DNA of 64,000 nucleotides, from the NCBI RefSeq assembly GCF_020497125.1, contig NC_059072.1, positions 276,874,045-276,938,044 of the forward strand, read 5' to 3'. Of the stretch, positions 10,827 through 21,169 are shown piece after piece. Position numbers and translations under genes: made by a program. The notes under the pieces were generated by a model. That model was not told the origin of the DNA. It made no database searches and saw only the letters and a list, made by a program, of their open reading frames with translations. How positions within the stretch are numbered: the first letter of the stretch is position 1; each line of letters starts with the position of its first letter. The stretch comes from Mauremys mutica. Taxonomy: Eukaryota; Chordata; Testudines; Geoemydidae.

Positions 10827-11757
10827 TGTAGCAAGGCAGTCTGGTTCCCCGCCGCCCTGGAAAGGGAGAGCCCCTCGGGACACCAAAGTGGGCAGAGCCA
10901 GTGGAGCTTGCCAGAGGTCAAGGCACGGGACAGGAAGTACAAAAGCCCAACCCCAGAGCTCACTAGAGGCCAGGCCACTAGTGAAGCCAGATGCCTGTGG
11001 CCTAGCTCCTGGTGGGGAGATTCCTGTAGTCTGCAATTGACCTGAGGACTGATCAGATCCTGGAGAAGCTGCTAAGCCTGCCTATGGCAAGCTACCCAGA
11101 GGACCTGCCAAGCCTCCGCTCGCTGAGTACCCTGAGGAGCCCGTGTGCTTGATTCTGGACACCGTCCAGACGCAGGTACCTCTAGAGGGGGAGGTAGGAA
11201 GTAGCCCGAGGGCAGCTGACCGTAGTCTGGCCGCAGCACATCCAGAGCTGATGTCAGTGTGTTGCGGCCAGGATCCCCACTGAGACAGCAGCCGGCCATC
11301 TGCCACTGTTAGGGCCCCAGGCTGGGACACAGTGGAGTGGGTGGGCCTGCATCCTCCCTGCCACCCAATGTGCAGGTGGCAGTCTCCCCATCTCCCAGGC
11401 CCTTTGAAGCCAAGGCCTAGGCCTCCTGAACTCATTTGTTTGCTCAGCCCCTGCATAAGGGCCTGAGCCATAGACCCTCTAGTGCCCCACCATGACCCAA
11501 GGCTAGGGCCTGTGTTAAACTGTTTGCTCAGCCCATGCATAAGGACCTGAGCCAGAGACTCTCGACTGTCCCGCCCTGAACTAGGGCCTGGGTCTGCGGA
11601 ATAGAGCTGTTTGTTGGTCTCTACCGTTGCCGCGGCGTGAAACCCTGCGGCCAGGCTAGTTCCCCCGAAATAACCAGACGGACGTAGCAAGGCGGTCTGG
11701 TTCCCCGCCGCCCTGGAGAGAGACGAACCCGGGCAAACCCTTCTATGGGGTCCATGC
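10827..11757. repeat. GC-rich repeat with ~34-bp direct terminal repeats
   Basis: GTAGCAAGGCAGTCTGGTTC plus CCCGCCGCCCTGGA (10829-10862) recurs with one change at 11685-11719, about 857 bp apart. After both copies the sequence diverges. The first copy starts TGTAGCAAGG, reminiscent of the TGTAGCGGG start of the solo LTR at 36919, so an LTR-type origin is possible. A satellite-like head-to-tail unit is the alternative. Inside, an ~83-bp tandem duplication begins GTTTGCTCAGCCC(C/A)TGCATAA (11439 and 11522). A 231-codon minus frame (11082-11777) mirrors this duplication as a repeated LMxGLSKQ block and is probably not a gene. Confidence 0.55.
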
Positions 11758-11789
11758 ATGGAACCACCACAGACCATTAAAAGAAGGAA

Positions 11790-12945
11790 TCAATATATTT
11801 TAAAATACTTCACCTTTGTGCATTTCATACTAGGAAAAATATCACATAGCTGGTTCTGCAGAAGCTGATTTCACTTCTGCAGTTTGCCCACTGGAAAGGA
11901 GATGCTAGGTCAATATCTGTTACCGAGAGGATGATACTAAAGGACACTTCATGGCAGAAAATAGAAAAATGCCTGATGCTATGGTGTTAAAATGCCTGTG
12001 TATGAGGACATAAATAATAGAGGCCATTTATATTTACTTTAGATAGAGCAAATCACCTAACTTCACATAAATCATATGTAAAAACTGTACATGATACATT
12101 TCAGAAGAGTAAATTAGCAAATGATAATTGTGCCCAACATTAATTTAAGATATCCAGTAGGTGAGGCAAATTGTTGGTATTTTGCATCTTCCTTTTTCTC
12201 ATACATGTATTTTTCTCATACATTTAGTGTAGTTTTTGAAAGGATAAAGGAGCTTCAGTTTTCTGAACCTTCTTGTTCTTGCTTTTCGTCTTTGTTTCTC
12301 TGTATCTTTCTTTGGCAACTTCTTGTTTTAGTAGAATATGGGTCCTTCAGATTCCCGCTATAGTTTTGTTTGTATTTTGAAACAAGATGTTACTGAGTCA
12401 GACTCAGACCCTTTTATTTGTTATTCTTCATCACTCAGCCCCTGCACCACAATACAATTTGTGAAAATATAGGAACAAATCTACTTTGCATATTCTGTTT
12501 TGGGCTTTTTTTTGCAATCTGCTGGAACTAGGATAGGATATGGATAGGATTGGATAGTCATCATTTTTTACCTCTGCACTAGGACACTGGCTTCACTGTT
12601 GACCAGGTTATCAGTGACTTATATTTGTTAAACGTATATTCTTAAAGAGGGGAAATTTAGAGAGACTTAAGCAGCATGGGGAACTGGCACCACATCACTG
12701 CCCATCTAGTAACTGTTCTGTTGGTAGAATGTTTAATTTTCCAGTACTGTGATTCAAGGAGCTTTCAGAAGCATTAATTTTATTTAAAACAATACAAACA
12801 AGCAACCAGTCATGTAACACAGGGCTAGAATTCCATCATGGAAATCTGATCTCATAAGAGTAAAGCTAAAGTGCGTGGTTTCCAGAAACCCAAAAGGGAT
12901 TTTTTATTCACATTGTATATTTTGCATTTACATGTTTGATATTAT
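11790..12945. other. Unique AT-rich DNA, no gene seen
   Basis: Short direct duplications such as TTTTTCTCATACATGTA / TTTTTCTCATACATTTA (about 12190-12225) and GGATAGGATATGGATAGGAT (12530-12550), but no recognisable gene or element. Confidence 0.5.
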
Positions 12946-12954
12946 TTAATTCAT

Positions 12955-13172
12955 GACAGGAGGGATAGCTCAGTGGTTTAATCATTGGCCTGCTAAACCC
13001 AGTGTTATGAGTTCAATGCTTGAGGGGGCCATTTAGGGATCTGAAAGGAGGAAAAAACAACAACAACCCTGTTAGGGACAGTACTTGGTCTTGCTAGTGA
13101 AGGCAGGGGACTAGACTCAATGATCTTTTAAGGTCCCTTCCAGTTCTGTGAGATAGGTATATCTCCATATAT
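12955..13172 (+). mobile_element. Tortoise-type tRNA-derived SINE with CR1-like 3' tail
   Basis: The head is tRNA-like: GGGATAGCTCAGTGGTTTAA holds the pol III A box and GTTATGAGTTCAATGC the B box. A tRNA-unrelated body follows (GGGGGCCATTTAGGGATCTG, then AACAACAACAA and ACAGTACTTGGTCTTGCTAG). The 3' end, AAGGTCCCTTCCAGTTCTGTG with GATAGGTATATCTCC, resembles the CR1-type LINE tail used for trans-mobilisation. The B box is mutated and the copy looks inactive. This family is the best single pointer to a turtle host. Confidence 0.85.
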
Positions 13173-13179
13173 TTTATAT

Positions 13180-14880
13180 ATGTCTGTTACAATTCAAAGT
13201 AATGTGTTTGCACTTAATAATTAAAAATATTAGTATCTACAGTATGCCACATCAATTAAATGAGTAGGGGGTAAATCTTATTGATAACAAAGGGCTCAAT
13301 CCTACAAACACTTCAATTTGTGAGAAAAGAATGGTAGGTCATCAGCTGAGAAGCTCAAAAATGATTAGTCGCATCTTCAGTCCTTCTCGATAATATGGAA
13401 CAGGCATTGACCAAAGGAATAACTGTAATCAATTTAAAAATAATTGTAAATATAAACTTGGAGGCTTGAGCCCTAAATATCCTAAACTCTGGTGTCTGCT
13501 GAAATTAGCTTTAGCATTATCCAGGCATCCCCCATCTTCAGTGTATCAGAAGCATGGGTGCAGCTACTTATAACAAAGAGAAACCAATTGCTTAAGGAGG
13601 AAACTGTAAATCTGTGAATAGTCCCAAGTACATTTTTAACATACTTTAAATGCATGTTTTTTAAAATTGTTGTTTTCCATTCCGAGCACTTTCCATGTGT
13701 ACTTCCAGTCAGGAGCAGATTAAGGACAGATCCATGTGTCCAGATAGAGCACTTTCAAGGCTTCCAAAGTGCAGGATTGCATCTTCACAATGCTGTGACA
13801 CCAGCTGATAAGCATCAGAACATCATTCCATTCCCTGAATGCAGGAGGCACTGTACTGCGTCCTGCCTATGAACAACATGTAGTATACATGACAGCAGTA
13901 TGTTTAAGGAGAATGAGGATGCAGCAGAGGCTACTTTGGGCAGGAGTAATTTGATAGTGGCTGAGCTGGATGTTTCCTCCACCAAACAGAAGGGTTCAAA
14001 AGTGTGGAAATTGGATGACTAGGTGAGAAACATGGCAAACAGGGGGTGAGATAGAGCAGAAATTCTGACATGCATTCTTCGCTTCCTAAAATGGTGGTAG
14101 CCTCTTTACATGGTTACAGAGTGCCTGGGGTTTCAGGGATCAGGAGACGGTGGAGGTAGAAATCAGTCACTACACACACACACACACACCATTGCATTTT
14201 TGGAAAAAAAACATAAAACTGAGTTCTGGTCAATACTGAAACTAGCACTAACTCCTTGTGGAAGGAAAAGCAATGTACAGCTGTGTAGGGAAACCAGCGA
14301 GAAGCATAGTATTGTTTACACTCCTAAAGGAAGAGATGAGACATTACAATTGCAGAAGATTTCTACTTAAGTGCTTTAATTGTATAACTCAACACCAACT
14401 AAATAGGGCCCATAACATCTTGGTTATAGTATATATAAACTTCTCAATCTATATCTTTCTATGTAACTCAGTTATCTGTAATTAACCAGTGTCTTAAATA
14501 AACATTTCTTAACAATATAACTACAATCATAAACGCTTCCCTAATTTTCATGGAACTGTATGAATTCACTTTAGAGAACAGCTACTACAAATCAGATGTT
14601 ATATGAATACCTCTAATTGAACAAATATTTGTGTCACTCCGATCAATAGTGACAACTTTTATCCTGAAAACAAACAAAACAAACAAACAAACAAAACCCC
14701 TTTCTTCCTGCCTACTTTACTTTTTTTGTGGAGGCGGCAGAGATACAATCTAGCTATAATCTCAATAAGGAGCACAAGACATAGATGCTTTTTGCCCTTG
14801 TGTTCCCCAAAGACAGACTAAATAGATGGCCCTTGCAGCATGCTATGTAGGTCAACAAATTCAGATCATTTCGGATCAAC
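13180..14880. other. Unique DNA with two microsatellites, no gene
   Basis: Contains a (CA)9-10 run at about 14172-14190 and an (AAAC/ACAA)n run at 14668-14697. No exon-like or element-like sequence recognised. The short frames at 14110-14485 span the CA run. Confidence 0.5.
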
Positions 14881-15104
14881 GGAGTAAGAACATAAGAACA
14901 TAAGAACATAAGAACATAAGAAAGGCCATACCGGGTCAGACCAAAGGTCCATCTAGCCCAGTATCTGTCTACCGACAGTGGCCAATGCCAGGTGCCCCAG
15001 AGAGAGTGAACCTAACAGGCAACGATCAAGTGATCTCTCTCCTGCCATCCATCTCCATCCTCTGACGAACAGAGGCTAGGGACACCATTCCTTACCCATC
15101 CTGG

Positions 15105-15929
15105 CTAATAGCCATTTATGGACTTAGCCACCATGAATTTATCCAGTCCCCTTTTAAACATTGTTATAGTCCTAGCCTTCACAACCTCCTCAGGTAAGGA
15201 GTTCCACAAGTTGACTGTGCGCTGCGTGAAGAAGAACTTCCTTTTATTTGTTTTAAACCTGCTGCCTATTAATTTCATTTGGTGACCCCTAGTTCTTATA
15301 TTATGTGAATAAGTAAATAACTTTTCCTTATCCACTTTCTCAACATCACTCATGATTTTATATACCTCTATCATGTCCCCCCTTAGTCTTCTCTTTTCCA
15401 AACTGAAGAGTCCTAGCCTCTTTAATCTTTCCTCATATGGGACCTTCTCTAAACCCCTAATCATTTTAGTTGCTCTTTTCTGAACCTTTTCTAGTGCTAG
15501 AATATCTTTTTTGAGGTGAGGAGACCACATCTGTACACAGTATTCGAGATGTGGGCGTACCATGGATTTATATAAGGGCAATAATATATTCTCAGTCTTA
15601 TTCTCTATCCCCTTTTTAATGATTCCTAACATCCTGTTTGCTTTTTTGACCGCCTCTGCACACTGCGTGGACATCTTCAGAGAACTATCCACGATAACTC
15701 CAAGATCTTTTTCCTGACTCGTTGTAGCTAAATTAGCCCCCATCATGTTGTATGTATAGTTGGGGTTATTTTTTCCAATGTGCATTACTTTACATTTATC
15801 CACATTAAATTTCATTTGCCATTTTGTTGCCCAATCACTTAGTTTTGTGAGATCTTTTTGAAGTTCTTCACAATCTGCTTTGGTCTTAACTATCTTGAGC
15901 AGTTTAGTATCATCTGCAAACTTTGCCAC
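15105..15929 (-). pseudogene. CR1/L2-type reverse transcriptase, palm to C-terminus
   Basis: 274-residue frame starting [16 protein letters not shown] is the catalytic motif C of the polymerase palm and is intact. It is followed by [21 protein letters not shown] (motifs D/E), [16 protein letters not shown], then the conserved C-terminal blocks [33 protein letters not shown] and [18 protein letters not shown]. It ends with the normal stop before the 3' UTR. It should be continuous with the frame at 15938-16297; a one-base loss near 15935, in the run that should encode the glycines after INDLEKG, separates them. With the endonuclease and N-terminus missing, the copy cannot move itself. Confidence 0.9.
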
Positions 15930-15937
15930 CTCACTGA

Positions 15938-16297
15938 TTACCCTTTCTCCAGATCATTTATGAATAAATTGAATAGGATTGGTCCTAGGACTGACCCTTG
16001 GGGAACACCACTAGTTACCCCTCTCCATTCTGAGAATTTACCATTAATTCCTACCCTTTGTTCCCTGTCCTTTAACCAGTTCTCAATCCATGAAAGGACC
16101 TTTCCTTTTATCCCATGACAGCTTAATTTACGTAAGAGCCTTTGGTGAGGGACCTTGTCAAAGGCTTTCTGGAAATCTAAGTACACTATGTCCACCGGAT
16201 CCCCCTTGTCCACATGTTTGTTGACCCCTTCAAAGAACTCTAATAGATTAGTAAGACACGATTTCCCTTTACAGAAACCATGTTGACTATTGCTCAA
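15938..16297 (-). pseudogene. CR1/L2-type reverse transcriptase, fingers/palm
   Basis: 119-residue frame with [18 protein letters not shown], motif [18 protein letters not shown] (catalytic Asp in YLDFxKAFD), [11 protein letters not shown], and motif [22 protein letters not shown]. It ends prematurely at INDLEKG because of a one-base frameshift and should run on into FADD of the next frame. The upstream start is only the truncation point. Homologous, residue for residue over most of its length, to the plus-strand frame at 59850-60194. Confidence 0.9.
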
Positions 16298-16305
16298 GAG
16301 TTTAT

Positions 16306-16479
16306 GTTTTTCTATGGAGTAGGCTCCAATGATAAAGTCTCCCCATGGAAGATGTTCTGCAGGAACCTCTCTCTCTTTTATACAGAAGGGACTCCAGCTT
16401 GAGTGTCTTCACTGGTCTTACTTACACTACTAGTATGGAGAGACAGGCAGTCTCTAAAAACAGAAATCCCTAGAGAATA
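16306..16479. other. Short spacer between two LINE copies
   Basis: No feature recognised between the truncated 5' end of the LINE and the next, also antisense, CR1. Confidence 0.4.
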
Positions 16480-16787
16480 TTTTTGAGAAAAACATCAACC
16501 TTGATTTTAAAATTGTCAGGGATGGAGAATCAACCACAATCCTTGGTAAATGGTTCCAATGCTTAATTATTCTCACCATTAAGATTGTATATTATTTCCT
16601 GTCTTAATTTGTTTCGCTTCCATTTCTAGCCATTGGATCATGTTTTACCTTTTTGTACTAGATTGAAGGTCACAATATTAAATATTTGTTCCCCCTGTAG
16701 GTGCTTAAAGATTGTAATCAAGTCACTCCTAAACCTTCTTTTTGCTAAAATAAGTAGATTAAACTGTTTGAGTCTATCACTATAAAG

Positions 16788-18157
16788 CAGGGGTCGGCAA
16801 CTTTTCAGAAGTGGTGTGCTGAGTCTTCATTTATTCACGCTAATTTAAGGTTTCATGTGCCAGTAATACATTTTAATGTTTTTAGAAGGTCTCTTTCTAT
16901 AAGTCTATATTATATAACTAAACTATTGTATGTAAAGTAAACAATGTTTTCAAAATGTTTAAGAAGCTTCATTTAAAATTAAATTAAAATGCTGATCTTA
17001 CGCCGCCAGCCTGCTCAGCTCACTGCCAGCCTGGGGCTCTGTTCACCTAGGCCGGCAGTGAGCTGAGCAGGGCCTGCGGCCGGGACCCCGGGACCCCAGA
17101 CCTGGGGGAGGAGGTTTCAGGGGTCAGGGCAGAGGGCTGGGGTGGGGGGGTTCAGGGATCAGGGCAGAGGGCTGGGGTGGGGGAGTGTAGGGCAGAAGGC
17201 TGGGTGTGTGGGGCGGTCAAGGGTCAGGGAAGAGGGTTAGGGGTGTGGGTGGTGCAGGGCAGAAGGCTGAGGTGTGGGGGGTTCAAGGGTCAGGGCAGAA
17301 GGCTGAGGTGTGGGGGGTTCAAGGGTCAGGACAGAGGGCTGGGGGTGTGGGGGGGGTCAGGGCAGAGGGATGGGGCTGTGGGGATGCAGGGCAGAAGGCT
17401 GGGTGTGTGTTGGGGTGGGATTCAGGTCAGAGGGCTGAGGGGTCAGGGGGTGCAAGGTAGAAGGCTGGGTGAGTGTGGGGTGGTTCAAGGGTCAGGGCAG
17501 AGGGCTGGGAGGTATGGGGGATGCAGGGCAGAAGGCTGGGTGTGTGTTGGGGTGGGGTTCAGGGCAGAGGGGTCAGGGGGTGCAGGGTAGAAGGCTGGGT
17601 GTGTGTAGGGTGGTTCAAGGGTCAGGGCAGAGGGCTGGGGGGTATGGGGGGTGCAGAGCAGAATGCTGAGTGTGTGTTGGGGTGGGGGGGTTCAGGGCAG
17701 AAGGCTCAGTGTGTGTGTGGCGGGGTCAGGGCAGAGGGCTGGGGTGCTCGGCTCGTGGAGTGCTCGGCTCATGGCAGGGAGCTGGAAGGGATGTGTCCTG
17801 TTCCACCTCCTTCCCCAAGGCTCCGTCCCTACCTCTCTCTGTGTCCTCTGCGGAGCTGTGTACACGTTGCCGCTCTTCCCCCTCCCTCTCCCCCTCCCCC
17901 TCGCAAGGGCCATCAGCTGATTGGCGCAGGGAAGGAGAGGACGGGGCAGGAAAGCACCACGCTGGGGGAAGAAGCGAGGGAGGGGTAAACTTGGCTGCCG
18001 CAGAACCAAACTTCTGCCTCCTGCCCACACAGGGGAGAGCAGTGGGCGGGGGGACTGAGTTAGGCTGGGGGCCGGGACCGCGGCAGGCAGCTGCGTGCCG
18101 CTCAAAATCGGCTTGCATGCCGTGTTTGGCACGCGTGCCATAGGTTGCTGACCCCTG
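16788..18157. mobile_element. Non-autonomous hAT element (1.37 kb) with internal minisatellite
   Basis: Terminal inverted repeats CAGGGGTCGGCAACTTTTC and GGTTGCTGACCCCTG. 8-bp target duplications CTATAAAG (16780-16787) and CTATAAGG (18158-18165), 7 of 8 matching, are diagnostic of hAT. The subterminal region reads CAGAAGTGGTGTGCTGAG on the left and GGCACGCGTGCCA on the right. No transposase is recognisable; the open frames inside are on both strands and come from the G-rich tandem repeat. Inserted in a CR1 coding region. Confidence 0.9.
17105..17745 (+). repeat. G-rich minisatellite inside the hAT element
   Basis: About a dozen diverged units of GGTCAGGGCAGAGGGCTGGG(G)TGTGGGG(G)TTCA type, unit length varying between roughly 35 and 60 bp. 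Higher-order repetition is visible: the blocks at about 17461-17570 and 17590-17690 are near copies containing GGTTCAAGGGTCAGGGCAGA. Overlapping frames at 17177-17988 translate the repeat and are not genes. The array probably expanded within the element. Confidence 0.8.
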
Positions 18158-18790
18158 CTATAAGGCATTTTTTCTAATCCTTTAATCATTTCTGTGGCTC
18201 TTCTTCTAACCCTCTCCAATTTATCAATAGCCTTCTTGAATTGTGGGCACCAGAACTGGGCACATATTCCAGAAGCAGTTGCACCAGTGTCAAATATAGA
18301 GGTAAATTAATCTCTCTACTTCAGCTTGAGATTCCCCTATATATGCATCACAGGATTGCATTGGCCCTTTTGGCCACAGTGTCAGAATCTTAATGTTCAG
18401 CTAATTATTTATCATGACCCTCAAATCGTTTTCACAGGCCTGGTCTACACTACGAGTTTATCTCGAATTTAGCAGCGTTAAACCAAATTAACTCTGCACC
18501 TGTCCACACAAAAAAAGCCCTTTATTTCGATATAAAGGGCTCTTAATATCGATATCTCCCGATGAGGGGAGTAGTGCTGAAATCGGTATTTCCATTTCGA
18601 ATTAGGGTTAGTGTGGCCTTAATTCGACGGCATTGGCCTCCGGGAGCTATCCCACAGTGCACCATTGTGACCACTTTGGACAGCAATCTGAACTCGGATG
18701 CACTGGCCAGGTAGACAGAAAAAGCTCCGCGAACTTTTGAATTCCATTTCCGGTTTGCCCAACGTGGAGAGCTGATCAGCACAGGTGACC

Positions 18791-19015
18791 ATGCAGTCCC
18801 AGAATCAAAAAAGAGCTCCAGCATGGACTGTACTGAATCTGATCTCTGTATGGGGAGATGAATCTGTTCTATCAGAACTCCGTTCCAATAGACAAAATGC
18901 CAAAACATTTGAAAAAATCTCCAAGGCCATGATGGACAGAGGCCACAACAGGGACTCAACACAGTGCTGCATGAAACTTAAGGAGTTGAGACAAGCGTAC
19001 CAGAAAGCCAAATAA
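18791..19015 (+). pseudogene. Myb/SANT-like DNA-binding protein fragment of a Harbinger element
   Basis: The ATG at 18791 opens a 74-residue frame, MQSQNQKRAPAW, then LISVWGDESVLSELRSNRQN, AKTFEKISKAMMDRGHNRDS and QCCMKLKELRQAYQKAK. The tryptophan spacing and the K-ELR-AY helix are those of the Myb/SANT-like protein that PIF/Harbinger elements encode beside their transposase; that partner binds element ends and helps nuclear import of the transposase. The W-to-L stretch at residues 12-15 looks as if one or two residues were lost, and the frame stops right after the third helix, before the region that usually follows. So it is a decayed copy. Similar host-annotated proteins in turtles derive from this family. 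Confidence 0.75.
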
Positions 19016-19204
19016 TCAAATGGACGCTCATGGATGAAGGGGCGACTGACGACTGTAGCTAGCCCACAGTTCCCACACTCTCCAAAAACCATTTGAATTC
19101 TTGGCTGAGCTCCCAAAGCCTGAAGGGTCAAAAACATTGTTGCGGTGGTTCAGGGTATATGTCGTCAGCCCTCCGCCCCTCTATGAAAGCAAAGGGAAAA
19201 AAAT

Positions 19205-19480
19205 CATTGTTCACCTTTTTTCAATGTCACCGTATGTCTACTGAATGCTGCTGGCAGATGCGGTGCTGCAGCACTACACAGCAGCATCCTCTTCCCTTCC
19301 CTTGCAGACGGTTCAGTAGGACTGGTATCCATCATTGTCGTCCCATGAATGCTCCCAGCTGGCCTCAGTGAGGTTGGCCAGGGGCGCCTGGGCAAAAATG
19401 GGAATGACTCCAGGTCATTCTCCTCTTTAAGTTTTGTCTAATGGAGATTGAGTCCCACCTGGAATATCATGCCAGCTGGA
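19205..19480 (+). repeat. Inverted repeat arm (left) inside the Harbinger element
   Basis: Contains CACCTTTTTTCAATGTCACC, GTGCTGCAGCACTACACAGC, CTGGCCTCAGTGAGGTTGGC, CAAAAATGGGAATGACTCC and TTTGTCTAATGGAGATTGAG. Each recurs in reverse complement, in mirrored order, at 20066-20345. About 590 bp of spacer separates the arms. Confidence 0.85.
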
Positions 19481-20065
19481 GGCTTCTGCCTCAGGCTGCT
19501 CTCCCCAGTCAGCAGCACCGCACGATTGCGCCTACCCCAGCCTACCCCTTGCTACCAGGGCTCGCAATCAGATACTTAGACCTCCACATTTTGCTGCAAA
19601 TAAAAAAATGAAGCTGCTGTTTAGAACTGTCCCCCAACATACATATCCTGGGACATTTTGTATTTTACCAGTGTCAACCAAAGACCCACACACAAATGGA
19701 GATTCAGTCCTGCCTGTGCTTCTATCCTAGTGCTTGTCACAGATTCCCATTTTCAGCTATAGGCTGAGTAAGAGCAGAATGGTGGTTCACTCTACTTTGC
19801 TGTAAGCCAACCACCCTCCCCTCCCACCCTTGATCTCTGCTTGCAGAGCCAATAAAGTCAGTGTTGTTTCTTATTCATGCATTCTTTATTCATCACACAA
19901 ATGGGGAGATAACTGCCACGGTGGCCCAGGAGGGGTGGGGGAGGAGGGAAGCAATGGGTGGGGTTGTTGCAGGGGCACCCCCTAGAATGGCATGCAGCTC
20001 ATCATTTCTGCAGGATGTCTGGGGCTCTGACCCGGAACAGCCGTTTGCCTCTCTGGTTCTTTAGT

Positions 20066-20345
20066 AGGCTTGCCTGATATTTTAGGCAGGACTGACTCTC
20101 CATTAGACAAAACTTAAAGAAGAGAATGACCTGGGGAGTCATTCCCATTTTTGCCCAGGCGCCCCCAACTGACCTCACCGAGGCCGGCCAGGAGCACCCA
20201 TGACAGCAGCAGACGGTACAGTAGAACTGGTAACCATCTTTGCTAACTTGCAAAGGCAAGGGGATGATGCTGTGTAGCACTGCAGTATCGTGTCTGTTAG
20301 CAACATCCCGTAGACATACGGTGACAGGGAAAAAAGGCTGAACGG
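20066..20345 (-). repeat. Inverted repeat arm (right) inside the Harbinger element
   Basis: Reverse complement of the 19205-19480 block, e.g. CTCCATTAGACAAAACTTAA, GGAGTCATTCCCATTTTTGC, ACCTCACCGAGGCCGGCCAG, GCTGTGTAGCACTGCAGTAT. The arms have diverged by substitutions and small indels, so the duplication is not recent. Confidence 0.85.
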
Positions 20346-20781
20346 GCTCCATGGTTGCCATGCTATGGTGTCTGCTCGGGCAATCCAGAGAAAAGGGTGT
20401 GAAATGATTGTCTGACGTTGCTTTCATGGAGGGAGGATTGACTGATGACATTTACCCATAACCACCCGTGACAAATTTTTGGCCCCATCAGGCATTGGGA
20501 TCTCCACCCAGAATCCCAATGGGCGGGGGAGACTGCGGGAACTATGGAATAGGTATGGGATAGCTACTCACAGTGCAACACTCCGGAAGTCGACGCTAGT
20601 CTCGGTACATGGATGCACGCCGCCAAATTAATGTGCTTAGTGTGGCCACGTGCCCTCAACTTTATACAATCTGTTTCCAAAAATCGTTTTTTGTAAAATC
20701 GGAATAATCCCATAGTGTAGACATACCCACAGTCACTTCTTCCCATGGTAGTGTCCCTGATCCTGGAAGTATGGCCTACAG

Positions 20782-21112
20782 CAGGGATCGGCAACCTTTG
20801 GCATACAGCCCCTCAGGAAAATCCACTGGAAGACCTGGATGGTTTGTTTACTGGCAGCGTCCGCAGGTTCGGCTGATCACAGCTCCCACAGGCTGTGGTT
20901 TGCTGTTCCAGGCCCATGGGGGTTGGGGAAGCAGCAGCCAGCACATCCCTCAGCCCACGCAGTTTCCTGCAGCCCCAGTGGCCTAGAACGGTGAACTGTG
21001 GCCAGTGGGAGCTGTGATGGGCCAAACCTGCGGACTCTGTGGGTAAACAAACTGTCCCGGCCTGCCAGTGGATTTCCCTGACGGACCGCATACCAAAGAT
21101 TGCCAATCCTTG
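20782..21112. mobile_element. hAT foldback element (331 bp)
   Basis: Begins CAGGGATCGGCAACCTTTGG and ends CCAAAGATTGCCAATCCTTG (inverted). Target duplications GCCTACAG (20774-20781) and GTTTACAG (21113-21120), 6 of 8 matching. The two halves are inverted copies (GGTTTGTTTACTGGCAGCGT against AAACAAACTGTCCCGGCC). Inserted in piece 3/4 of the antisense CR1. Older than the copies at 38 and 42.8 kb judging from the mismatches. Confidence 0.85.
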
Positions 21113-21169
21113 GTTTACAGTCTTTGTTCCTAGATGTATATATCTTCATTTAGCATTTTAAAAAAATTA

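Larger units (their letters stand above)
14887..16305 (-). mobile_element. CR1/L2-type LINE, 5'-truncated, with AAGAACAT tail repeat
   Basis: The 3' end is on the left: four AAGAACAT units (14888-14920) are the complement of a TTCTTATG-type tail. Next comes a 3' UTR including AAGGTCCATCTAGCCCAGTAT and GATCACTTGATCGTTGCC (as complements). Upstream is the reverse transcriptase in two frames (15105-15929, 15938-16297). A second copy of the same family lies at 58770-60867. The 5' end stops at about 16305, inside the fingers/palm region. Among the better preserved LINE copies in the window. Confidence 0.9.
18437..20728 (+). mobile_element. PIF/Harbinger-type element (2.29 kb) with Myb/SANT-like frame and internal inverted repeat
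   Basis: Ends GGCCTGGTCTACACTA and TAGTGTAGACATACCC form terminal inverted repeats with few mismatches. They are flanked by a 3-bp duplication, ACA (18434-18436 and 20729-20731), in line with the 3-bp duplications of PIF/Harbinger. A truncated Myb/SANT-like frame lies at 18791-19015. A long inverted repeat (about 19205-19480 and 20066-20345) occupies the middle. I do not recognise an intact DDE transposase. It sits in the CR1 between AAATCGTTTTC and GTCACTTCTTCCC. Confidence 0.85.
16480..21165 (-). mobile_element. Antisense CR1 LINE broken into four pieces by three DNA transposons
   Basis: The CR1 pieces are 16480-16787, 18158-18436, 20729-20781 and 21113-21165, all on the minus strand and in the correct order. 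Piece 1 covers the C-terminal RT block (YSDRLKQFNLLILAKRRF-like) and 3' region. Piece 2 begins ERVRRRATEMIKGLEKM and extends into the mid-RT. Pieces 3 and 4 continue upstream (complements of GTATGGCCTACA and TTTGTTCCTAGATGTATA). Removing the three inserts and one copy of each target duplication restores CR1 continuity. The 3' tail is absent and the 5' end is truncated. Confidence 0.85.

Noticed and set aside
11082..11777. 231-codon minus-strand frame
   Set aside because: Lies in a GC-rich repeat; the internal LMxGLSKQ repetition mirrors a DNA-level tandem duplication. No known domain.
12955..13030. tRNA gene
   Set aside because: A and B boxes are present but the sequence continues into a SINE body and a CR1-like tail, and there is no intact cloverleaf.
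17105..17745. CRISPR-like spacing of repeats
   Set aside because: Units are contiguous, diverged and of variable length, without unique spacers, and the DNA is vertebrate.
17177..17988. Several overlapping plus-strand frames of 66-171 codons
   Set aside because: They translate the G-rich minisatellite in the hAT element; repetitive GQGRG-type composition in all three frames shows no gene.
18791..19015. Host Myb/SANT gene
   Set aside because: It sits between Harbinger terminal repeats and is truncated after the third helix.
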